Positions 24,801 to 36,800 of a stretch of DNA of 64,000 bases are shown here, one piece after another. Position 1 is the first letter of the stretch. The number at the start of each line of letters is the position of its first letter. A program made the translations under genes and the position numbers. Source of the stretch: Odobenus rosmarus divergens (Eukaryota; Chordata; Mammalia; Carnivora; Odobenidae); the NCBI RefSeq assembly GCF_000321225.1, contig NW_004452125.1:181570-245569 (forward strand). The letters are read 5' to 3'. Below the pieces are notes generated by a model that was not told the DNA's origin, did not search any database, and saw nothing but the letters and a program-made list of their open reading frames with translations.

Positions 24801-27800
24801 CACATACTTTCCTCAACAAACTGATATTGTTTCAAAGGTGGAAATACTTATTATATTCCCTAGCTATCAATCAATAAACCAATCAATCCACAGATCTTTA
24901 CTGCATTTTGCTAACAGCTGGTAACACAGTAGTGAACGAGAGGGAGATGGTTCTGTCTTCTGAAATGTATCTAATGAGAAAAATGACAAATGGAACGCAT
25001 GCTGTCACTTTCTGGGTTACTCAGCTTAATTTGCAGAATTAGGAAGTTTTCCTCCACGGAAATGAATATATTTTAAACCCTGAGTCTTGTTTTATTATTG
25101 AATTAACTTAGGGATGGAGCCCTTCATTGGGAGTGCTGGTGGTCTGTGAAGGGAGCCATGAGTATTCTGTTTTGCCAGCTCTCTTTAGCAGTGCAGGCCA
25201 CGTCTGTAAAAGGGTTAGTTTTTGACTGATTCATTTAACGCTTTCTAGTGTGGCCTTTATTCTAATTTACTAAATTTGCTTTGAGAAGCGCTCCATAAAG
25301 TGGACTAACATAAAGGACGGCACTGCTACTGTTCTGGCAACTGCCACTTATATTTAATAAGCAAAGATTTCCAAAAGCCTTTCCCTCTAAAAAACTGAAT
25401 GGATCCATGTACCTTATGCCACGTTCCCCCATTGTTTTCTCTTACTGACTTTGAGATTCACAAAAGATATATATATATATATAAAAGAAGGAATATGTTT
25501 TCCAATGTGCATGCCTTTAAGGTCAGCAAACAAATCTATAACATGTGCTGGAGACTAGTGCCCTGCTCATACCAGTCTCTGCAAGAGCATGCATGTAGGC
25601 CTCATTAGCTTTTAATGCAAAACTGCGTCCGCAAGTCATTCTAGAAAGGGCAGATTCCTCAGATTCGACGTGTAGTCAGAGAACTGAATCCAAGAAAATG
25701 AGGGAGTACGAAATTCTCTTCTGAAGCCCAGCCACATGACCAAGCCACTGATGAAACAGCAAGCCCAGTGAGGAAGGCTGTTACTGCTCGAAAGAAATTA
25801 CTTTCACAGCTTGAATCCGAGGTCCTATGAGAGCTGCCCCAAAGAGGAAGGTAAGTGGTGTTAGAAAACATGGGGGACAGACAGATGACCGCACAGTTTA
25901 CTTTCCAAGCATGGGGGCTGTGGGGCCAGTTGATATATTAAAGTAATGAAAACCCTTTAAGTTACGGAGCCACTTGCTGCGGGATTTCTTATAAAGGAAA
26001 AGTAAATTTGCCCATCTTATTAGATTGGACCGAGGCATAACCCTGCACAAAAACTAGTACAGAAGCTCGTTTTTAAAAAGGAATAAAAAAATCCTATATG
26101 CGCAAATTATCTGACGTTCATTCAGGGCTATCAGCTGGGCCGTGTTATGTCTAAGAAAGGAACAGTAGCCATCAGTATCTCCGACCACGCAGTCCACGCT
26201 CTAAAACACAGAATTTAACACAGAAGAAAATGTTAGTTAGCGGATCACTTGACAGGAATTAGTTTGCTGAACTTGTGTAGCTGAATCAAACTTAGATGGC
26301 TCTCTCAATGTTAACCAAAGTTGGAAGAAGGAAAAAAAGGAAAGCTTTTACAACCAAAAATCTTGAAAAATTTCCTGTATTTTTTGGTTTCATTTTTCCC
26401 AGAACTGAAACACCACAAAATAACACCACCTCAGTGCACTCATTTCCAGCTCAGTCAGGAAGTGCTGAGGTACATAAACATTTTTTATTTCACTTTTTTA
26501 CAAGAAGGTGACCAACATTTTCTTAGCCTTCCAAAAAGCTTCAGGTTTGGAATACATTTTGGTTAAATGTCAGCAAAGGAATTTGCTCATCGTTCAAAAA
26601 GCACTTTTTCTTTCCAACCTTGGAATATACGTAGAAACCGTGTTGTGAATGGAATTACAAAAAAGGCTTGGAGCCACAAAGGGAAATTCAGTTTTACAAT
26701 TCCGAAAAGAGGTATGTAGGGAAGGATTCTGTACAGGAGGAAACAGGAATGACAAGGGACGTTCATATTGCATAGCTTGTCAAGTGCTTTCACGACCATT
26801 ATCAACAGCTCCCTCATTTTACAGATGTGGAAATAAATCAGAGATATTAGATGACTTACCTAATGTTTTTCAGTTAGTTAGTGGTAGAGAAAAGAATATG
26901 TGAACCCAGATCTTCAACGTCAAAAGCCATAACTGGAAGGCATGGAATTGAAAACCAAAAGCCAGCATCGTGCATAATGGGAAAAAACTAGAAGTGCAGC
27001 CCTGAATGTCAGAAGCAGGATAAGAATGTGCACCATCATCACTATTATTTAACACTGTATGTGGAGGTACAAGTCAATGCAACAAGGCAGGGAAAGAATC
27101 ATGGCAAAAACTTCAGCAGGAGGTAAAACCATCACTGTTGGCATGTCATGTAATTGTATTACTAGAAAACACAAGGAAGTCAACCAAAAAACTGCCAAAA
27201 ACAATAAGCAAATTTATGGTGGTAGCAGAGTATAATATTAACATATAGAAATCAATGGCATTCTCATATAAAAAACAACAACCAGTTAGAAAAACGTGAT
27301 GGAAGAAAGGACTCTACTTATAACAACAAAACAACAAAAAGATAAAATACCTATGAATAAAATTAACAAGAAATATGCAAGACCTATTTAGAACATTTTA
27401 GAACTCCACTAATGGCTGCAAAAGAAGACGTTGACAAACATACCAAGTTTTTGGATAAGATGATTCTACATCCTAAAAATACCATTTTTCTGTATTTAAT
27501 TTGTAAATATAACACAATTCCAATAAAACTAACAAAACGGGTTTTTTAGTAGACAAGTTGATTCTAAAATTAATGTGGAAAAATAATCAAACAATAGCTA
27601 GAAAAACTATGAAAAAAGAATGAGAATAAACACAGCCAGATATTAAACATATTTTAAAGGCTCAATAATTAAAACAGCGAGGGACTGGAACATGAGTAAA
27701 AACTGAAGTCGGTAGAGGAGAATAGAGAGATAAGAATGGCTCAGTTTAAAATGTGGTTTATTTCCACCAGGGAAGAAGGAGAAAGACAGATAGATCACTA

Positions 27801-30800
27801 AATGGTATTAGGATAACCGAGTAGCTATGTGGGGAAAAAACGTTGAATATTTTTTTCACATCATATGATACCATATGTCAAACTCAGATGCATTCCAAAT
27901 AGATAAAAGATTTAAGGTAAAAACTGGGACCCATAGAAATATCAGAAGAAAACTTTTGACACCCCCTTTAAAGTTGTGAAGTAAGGGGGTTCTCTCTATC
28001 ACTTAAAATCTAGAAGCCATACAGAGAAAGATTATTAAACATAATTACAGTTTTTTAAAGGCTACCTGGGGAAAAATCAAAAGGAAAATCAGAACATATA
28101 TAGTTAATCGGGACAAAATATTTGTTACAAGTATCTCCCTACTCCATAAAGTGTTCTTCAAATTAATAAAACATTATCCACAAGAGAGTCCCATAGCAAA
28201 AAGAATATGAATGTATATACACAAAGGGAGAGAATGAAATTTTGTCACTGTCTTATTTCACTTAAAATCATGTCTTTAAGCTTCATCCATTTTGTAGAGT
28301 GTGTGTCAGAATTTCCTTCCTTCTTAAGGCTGAATAGTATTCCATTGTATGTATACACCACGTTTTCTTTATCCATTCATCTGTCAGCAGACACTGGGTT
28401 GCTTCCACCTTTTGGCTATTGTGAACAAAGCTGCTATGAATGTGGGTGTTACAAACAGCTGTTCGAGTCCCTGTTTTCAGCTCTTTTGTGTATATACCCA
28501 GGAGTGAAATTCCTGGATCATATGGTAATTCTATTTTTGCTTTTCTGAGGAACTAGCATACTCTTTTCTATAGTGGTTGCACTATTTTATATTCCTATCA
28601 GTAGTGTACAAGGGTTTCAATTTTTTCACATCCTTGCCACCACTTGTTAATTTCTGCTTTTTTTTTTTTTTTTTTAATAGTAGCCATCCGAATGGGTGTG
28701 AAGCAGTATCGCATTCTGGTTTTGATTTGCATTTCTCTAATTAGTAATGTTGAGCATCTTTTCATGTGTTTATTGACCATTTGTGTATCTTCTATGAGGA
28801 AATGTCTATTTAAATTAAAAAATGTCCATTTTTTAATTGAGTTGTTTTTTGCTGTTGAGTTGAATAGTCTAACTTTTATATAAAATAGGGAAAATAATTT
28901 ACATTTGCTTTTAAATATTAAGGAATCTCTGTAAGGGTACATTAAAAGTTAAATATTTAAAAAATATACTTAGATGACATTCCCCCATTACATATTTATA
29001 GTATCCTGTATTTCTTTGTAGTATTTGGCATACTTCTTTGTTCAATGCTTGTCTCCCACAATATGCTGTCTGTCATGTTCATTGTTTTAGGTATTAAGGA
29101 AGGCACGTATGGAGCACTGGGTGTTATACACAATGAATCATGGCACACTACATCAAAAACTAATGAGGTACTGTACGGTGACTAACATAACATAATAAAA
29201 AAATAAAATAAAATAAAAAGAATAGGCAAAAAAAAGCAAACCAGTACATAGCAGAAAGGATTCTCAATGATTATTTGTTACCAGACTCACTAACCGATGA
29301 AGAGAGAGTAATTTATCATGTTAGTACGTATTACGTTATTGGGATGCTAGACTGTCAGATTACAAAATGTCATGCTGGAAAGCAGAAAGAAGGACCCAAG
29401 GGAATTAAGCAGTAGGCTCAGGGCTGCATTATGATTTTTGTGTGCTCTAGATACTTTTGTTTTTGCACACTCTTTCCTACATTAAAAAATATTAAAATTA
29501 TATTTTATGACTACATCAACATATAAATGTATATAATCCATGTTTGCTATGTATTCATTGCTATTATGTTCATTTTTCCTTTGATTTTAAAATTAAGATG
29601 GAAGTATTTCCATGGGTCCTAGGAATTGTGTAACAGAGGGAAGTTGGCCCTCAGAGAGGTAACCAAGGAAAAAGCAGTGGATGTGCAAAACTAAGTTTTG
29701 AATTTCAAAGACAATGAAAAATAAAATAGAACTTTCTTCCCACCCTACTCTAAAATGTTCCTCTGGTTAATTCACTTGAAATTTCAAGAGAAATTTATTA
29801 AGAGAAAACCAACTCTGCTTTTCTAAATGGAAGCTTATAGTCTATAAAAAAAAAATTCTATTTGAAAGCACAGTGACTCATGTCGTACACGTGCAGATTA
29901 AGATAAAACTGGCCTGTGCATTATTCTATCAGAAATAAGCGGCAATAAACCAAGGTCAACCTTGTACCCTTAAAAAAATGGAAAAGTGGATAATGCTAGC
30001 TTTTGCAAATTTTCCAAATAATTTTCTCCTACAATCTATCCGTGAAGAAGGAAACAACTCTCTTCATTGATTTAAAGAATTTCTTTAACTTAATTCTTCC
30101 AACCAGAGAGTATTAAAGTATTTAACAGCTGGTACACCAACCACTTAGAAGACAAGTTGGCTATAATGATAGGGACCACTGTGGCACACTGTCGAGTGTT
30201 TAACACTTTGTTGTAGAAAAAAACTTTGCTTCCAGCTTCACATGCTTTTTCTCTGATTTGGTCCACTGACCATCGCAAGGTCTTTGATCCTTTACCTGGA
30301 CTTGTATTTTTCTTGTGCACCATTCATTTATTTAGTCATTCATTCATCTACGCATTTTTGTATACCTTAACACACAGAGAAAATCAACTACAGATCAGCT
30401 TGTTGGGTGTGGGGATGAATGGTTGCACCCTCAGAATCTGTATTTTAGGGAAGTCATAATCTAACGAGGGCAAAAAACTAGTTCTTTCCTTCACACTGAT
30501 TTCTGGCAGCTCTGGTGACAATAAGAAAACAAAGGTGAGCGGATACAGATGTGGCTCTATGCCAGAAGCACGAAGGACCTTGACGATAGCAGGGTTTCCT
30601 TAAGAGTAGGATTCATTGCTCCTCTGGAGTGGGGCTGAAGGAACATCAGCCAGTTTTCAGCCAAATAGAACTTAGACTTCCTTCTCCTTGATGCCTCTTC
30701 CTCAACATTGACAAAATTATGATAAGAAGCTCTTTCCCCAACTTGCTTCTTACCACCACCACTCTTGTCCAAAAGAATCACAATGTGAGCCACACATGCA

Positions 30801-33800
30801 AACCACATAAGCAATTTTAAATTTTCTAGTAGACACGCTTAAAAAAACAAAAAGTAAAAGATAAAACTTTTTTATACATATATTGTTTTTTAGAGAGAGA
30901 GCGCACGTGCATGCAACTGGAGTGGGGTGGGGTGGGGGTTGGAGCAGAGGGAAAGGGAGAGAGTGAATCCCAAGCAAGCCTCCACGCCCGTCGCGGGGCC
31001 TGACATGGGGCTCCATCTCACAACCCTGAGCTCATGACCTGAGCTGAAATCAAGAGTTGGACGCTCAACTGACTGAGCCACCCAGGCACCCCAAAGATGA
31101 AATTATTTTAATAAAATATTTTATTTATCTCAGTATAGCCAAAAATATTATCACTTCAACATCTAATTAATAGAAAAATTAATGATATATTTTCCATGCT
31201 TTTTTTTCCCCCATACATTTAAACACATCTCAGTTGGGACTAGTCACATTTTAAGCGTTCGGTGCCCCATGTGACTAGAGGCTACCATACTGGATGGCAC
31301 AGTTCTAAGTGACTCTAGATAAAATGCACACATGAACCACTCTATGAGCCATTCCTTAACTCTCATAGTGATATAGTGAATTCTGAAGAATCTTTGAAAG
31401 TACCAAAAATGTCCATAGTTTCCTACAGCATTTTTGTGAAAGCAGAGATTTCTAGAATTGTCCTACAACAAAAAAGTTGAAGATAAGATAGGGCTTGACG
31501 GTGGCCATGTATTTTGCTTTCCATTCTTAATCCCTGGTTTAAAGAAACCTCTTATTCCAGATTCACTACTAATTGGTCACGATGACCATTTCCCCCTTTT
31601 GCCAGCTCATCTTCAGTTTCTACATTAGCATGAGAAGGAAAGAATCCTTGATGTTGCTGACTCCATGCACACTTTAACACAGTTTTTCCCCCTTAACAGT
31701 AACTTTTTATCTTATTAATGGGACATTGGGAGAAGACTGAATGAGGCTTATACAAAGCTTACACATAAGTCCCACAGTACTCAATAAATAAAGAATACCG
31801 GTTTAAAGACTCACCCCACACTACTCAACATGGAATCCACAAATTCCTTCAATAAGAGCCCTTCAGGCCTAACTTGTCAATAATTCCTGCTTTTTAAAAA
31901 TTCTCTGATCCTTTAGCATGCAAACCCTGATGTGAAAAATCTGGAAATAAGAGTCATTCTTTGTTCTATTCTGATTTTCCTTTCTTCCTCTAGCTGTTTC
32001 CTTTCTCAATCCAAGTAACTTTTCAAATGTTCTTTTTCCCACATCACTATGAAGTGGGGTTTTTTTATGTTTCTCCTCTAGTTTTTCTTTCCTATTACAC
32101 ATTTCTTCTGTCTTTCTAATTCTGATATCATTATTTCTTATACCTGGCATGTAATCATATTTACACTTTCTATCTTTCTAGATGATTCTCTCTCAAAATC
32201 TGATTCTCTAGCTCTTTATCAAGATAGAGTTATCTGATCCATAGTCAAACATTAAAACAGTCCTTCCTTCCCAGGTAAGAAATTTATATATAATCTACCT
32301 CAAGTACCCAAGTTTAAATGATTGGTGATTAAAACAGAGGTGAATGAAGTGACTTTTGGCCATGGCCGAGTCTTTCTATGGCAGAAAGGACTTGAAGAGA
32401 ACAGTCTAATCGTGATGACTTGGTTAAAGAAGGCGAAATGTATCTAAAGTTGCCCCTTTGATTTAACATCCTCCCAGCCTTCCTGTGGTTGATAAATCAG
32501 AGAGTAAGCTAAGGACCAGGGACCACAGAAGGAACTCCAGTGCTGGAGGGAAGCACGGACAGGGCCTCATTTCCACTTTGAGGAGTACTACCCCTTCAAC
32601 ACAACTTCAGAACTCTAGAGGTTATAATGACATTTCTGGTCTATTCCTAACTCCATACCTCTGCCAGTTTTTAACACTGTTCACCAGTGATATTCTAAGT
32701 CATATCATGGGACCGAATGGGAAGCTTCCCTCAGAAATATGATAAACTATAGCCCAATCATACCACTGCTTTCAAGTAAGATGAAAATCTTTTTGTCCTG
32801 CTCAATCACAGGTAAGAACAAAACTATACATGCTAGAATACCCTGGAAATGGAAATGGAATGAAAGCAACAGTGCTTTGAAATCACAGACCGTCACCAAG
32901 AAGGGAAACTCCATCACTGGAGAAAAGAATGTATCTCTTAGAATAACAGAGTTGCGAATTTAAATCAAATGGAAGAAATCACCTAATTGACTCTTTTCCT
33001 AAAATCACTATCCACTTTTTTATACCAATTTCTAATCCTATATCATGTTCTTCATCTTTCCTGATAATACATGTATCATTTTCTTAATAGAACATAAACA
33101 TGAATGAAAGTGTTTTCTGCTGGATTCACTGATTTTCTTTTTTCCCAGAAGCTTCGATGCCACCCTCAGTTTCCAGATTGGCCAGGAAGACGGAATGGGC
33201 AAATCCATTAGTATGGGCTCCTGAGCCCAGAAGTGACCTCCACACCAGCTGTCCTGACCTGGATTCAACCCTGCAGAGGTTATGAAAGCACTCTGTGACT
33301 AACCACTAACTTTGTCCAAAGAAGAAGCCCAAGAAATTTCTAAACTCACAGTCCCAAGAAGACTAGAAACCCCAGAACTATCTCAAAACCTAGGGGGAAT
33401 GATGGTTGGGTTTAAGGGAATCCTTGAAACCCCTAAAATTATAAACACGTATAATTGACCAAAATAGAATGCCATTTAATATCATAAGTACTTTATAAGG
33501 AAAGTGAAGGTAATGAACTACAAGGCCCCTTAGGTTTGTTTAGCATTTTGCTGGGTGGGTTTGAGCATGCAAAGGTAGGCCTGGAGCAGAGTTTGGGAGT
33601 TGATGCAGGAGAGAGCTGGATTCTACTACACTGAGTGAAAAGAACTTGGAGATTTTGAGACAGCTGGGGAATTAGAGGGTGAGTAAGAAAGGGTGGAAGG
33701 TGGAAACAAGGAACTAGTGAGATGCTGTGAGGCTGGGGACCACGTCAGGCACAGCAGGAAGAATCCCATGTGGGATGTCTAAAGGACACGTAAGAAATAG

Positions 33801-36800
33801 GGAAAAATAGTGCTCCATAAGAAGCTATGTGAACTGCTATGATATATGGCCCTCTTCCATTCCCTCCAAATTGTCCATAGTCTACTACTACATGCCTGCA
33901 TCTTCTGAGTGGAAGGATGCACTGACATTTGAGGAAGGGAGCACATTTCATATCTGAATCAATGTGTTGCAGAACAGGGACCACATATGTGAGATGGCAA
34001 TGCAACCCACAAGCTGAACGCAGTTTGGAAAGTACGCAGTGACATATTCTTGGAAGACAGAACCCTCGGGCATAGTCAGGAATCCTCAGAAGGGCCCGAC
34101 CTTCCACAGCATGAATAAAGTGTCCAAGAGAATTCTATTTAGTTCTAAAGAATCAAAGAGACCTCTTCTGCCATCTGGGTTACACTACAATGTGGGGTGG
34201 GGAGAATGGATGTGCGTTCCTCTGGACAAGGATCCAAAGCTTTTGGTCCAGTTTTCAAGGCAGCCCATGTATAAAAGGAGGAACAGCTCCAAATAAGTTA
34301 AGAGTCACTGTTTTGGAGAGTTCTACTCCATAAATGATTTTTTTTTTTTTATTTTGAGTATACTTGATGGAAAACACCGTAAAATCGAGTGGAAAAAGCC
34401 TGAACGAGGAGCTGAGAGACTCAACTTCTATTTCTGGCTCTGCCATTAAGTAGCTGTGCATCACTGGGTCACTCCCTCCCACCCTGTGAGAAAGCAGGAA
34501 TAATTATCCTTATTTTTACCTCATAGAGTTATAATGACGATCAAATAAAATAACAGATGTTCATGTACTTTCTAAAGTCCATAAAGCAACACAATATATT
34601 ATTAGATCTAATCTGGCATTAGATTTGCTAACCTAATACCAGAATAGTAAGTACAAAAATGACCTTAGTAAAAATATTTTTACAATTCAATCATGGATAT
34701 TATCCCCTTTTCTTGCCATAATAAACAATGGCATTCTGCTTTAAAGGATATTTTTATTGGTCATCCAACTTTTGGAGTCTCACTGTGTTCTAGCCGCACT
34801 TTACAGCTTCTATTTTGTGACTCTTCCTTGCTCCTCTGCAGGTGAGCACGTCAAACCTGTGCGGGGGAGGGAGGGATGGGGTGGAAAGGGGAAGGCCTTT
34901 GCTTGCTTCCGCTCCGCAGGGCTATGGGCATGACATTTGATCTTAACACAGGGATTAAGTCATTCATGAGTAGAGCCCAAAGGGAGGAACAGCTCCAAAA
35001 AAACAACCAGCCTTGCTGGTACTACAACATCCAGAAATTCACAGTCGTTTCTGCTACAGTTATAATTTGTAGTCTGTCTGGCACTGAGAAATCCAACTGC
35101 AGTCTCTGTGGTTTAAATAAAATGTATCTACAGCGGCTTGGAGCCATGTTTTAAAATGTTCCATGTTATTTTAGTTCAAGGACAAGCTTTTAAAATTAAA
35201 AGAAAACTTTGGCTTTAATTATAGATTAAAAGCGAGGGTTTTTTTTTTTTTTTTAAGGAATGCTATTGAGTCCAACTTTTGGAGAAAGCATTTAAAATAA
35301 AAAAATTAATTCTTCCCCTAAAGTAACAATCTTCATTAATATAGGAAGATCAAAAAACAGAGAGCATACACTCACACATAAAGACAACATTTTTGTGGTT
35401 TTAAAACTATGATAGTCACAGTTCATCTACTCGGTATGATATTTTCCAGTAATTTCAGTTACATTTTATGACCAGGATGCAATACTTTAATAGGCATTAC
35501 TGCTGACACAATGACAGGCCTAATAAAAGGCAGTTAATATTGTTGTTTAACCTTAAATGTAAGAAAAACCCAATATCTTAGATTATAAACTTACGAAACA
35601 CAGAAGCTGAATTATATTGTTCATATAACCAAAGGAATCAATGCAGGAGTATTTGAAGACACCAAGTGTCTACACTGTCCTTAAAACTTGATTCAATTTA
35701 AATCTGTTTGTGGAATGTATCTATTCTGCAATTCAAGGCACAACTGTATTTCCTGTGGATTTCTATAGAGTGGCTTGAAGTAGAAGCCTGAAGTCAAATA
35801 CATTAGCAGGGGCAGTCAGTAAAGCCTCAGACCCCAGGCAAGTGCTGGTTCCTTACCTGTCCCCAGTACTCTGGGGCCGCTCAGGATGCTACAGGAAGGA
35901 ATCTGACTGTAGTCCTGCTTTTTTTCTCAGCAGATTTGCTGCCCCTTCCCAGGGAACAGCTCCCCCTAATAAAGGGCCCCATCATCCTTGTTCTGTGTGA
36001 TTGCTTTATCTACTTTCTCCATATGTTTGGACTCCATAGCTCTCAGGAAGATTGCTTCAGGCAGATGCCTGCTCCCCTCTGGCCACTGTTGTGTCCCTGG
36101 ATTCCTTCTCCTCTCTATGGAGATGCTCTACGCTTCCTCCTGGAAGTCTATGGACTGTGTGCCATTGCTTGTCCTACAGAGAGGGCTCTGTCCTAATGGC
36201 ATCATCTCCACCCTTAAATGCCCATAGCGGGACTCTGAAAGAAAGAGCCTGCATTACGGCAAAGGAAGTGGTGAAATAAATTCTGGACTGAAGACTGTAA
36301 TCAAAGATGAAGGAGCCACAAGGCTGATAATAATCTTCTGCAATGGGGAAACGATCAGGATGGCCCAGAGTAGCCAAGGGGGCTCCTTTGATACTCTCAC
36401 ACATTCAATCACTTAGAGACTTGCAAGTTCTGCTTTCAAAATACCGTGTGGGAAATGGGGATGATAATGGTACCTACCTCACAGGGTTGTTATGAAGATT
36501 AAGTAAGAAAATGCATGTCAAGTACTTGGCACAGTGTCTGGCACTCAGTAAGTGCTCAATAATTACCAGCTACTATTATTGTCATTATTATGCCCTAAAC
36601 TGTTTTGACCATGCTGTTTATATCACCTCAGAGGTATCAGTTGTCCTGAGATAAAGGCCTGCATTTTTTAATCGAGAACCATTAACTCTGGAGGACTGAA
36701 GGGGTAGACAGAATACTTATTATGATAGGAGGGGCATTGAGCACACAAGGACAAGGCTCCTCAGAAGCCAGGAGGTAGAAGAAAGCTTAGAAAAGGAGGT

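Larger units (their letters stand above)
18717..27055. other. Large-intron segment with MIR/L2 relics
   Basis: Recognised: MIR 20450-20680 (+), MIR 21716-21910 (-), L2-like 21967-22065 (-) continuing into an ancient LINE-like stretch to about 22860, L2-like 24865-25010 (-), a TA microsatellite 25464-25484 and MIR 26780-26930 (-). Nothing else was recognised in the intervening unique sequence (for example 18750-20400, 23000-24800, 25100-26700). Confidence 0.55.

Noticed and set aside
28207..28548. 113-codon plus-strand open frame
   Set aside because: It lies on the antisense of an L1 3' UTR fragment; no gene.
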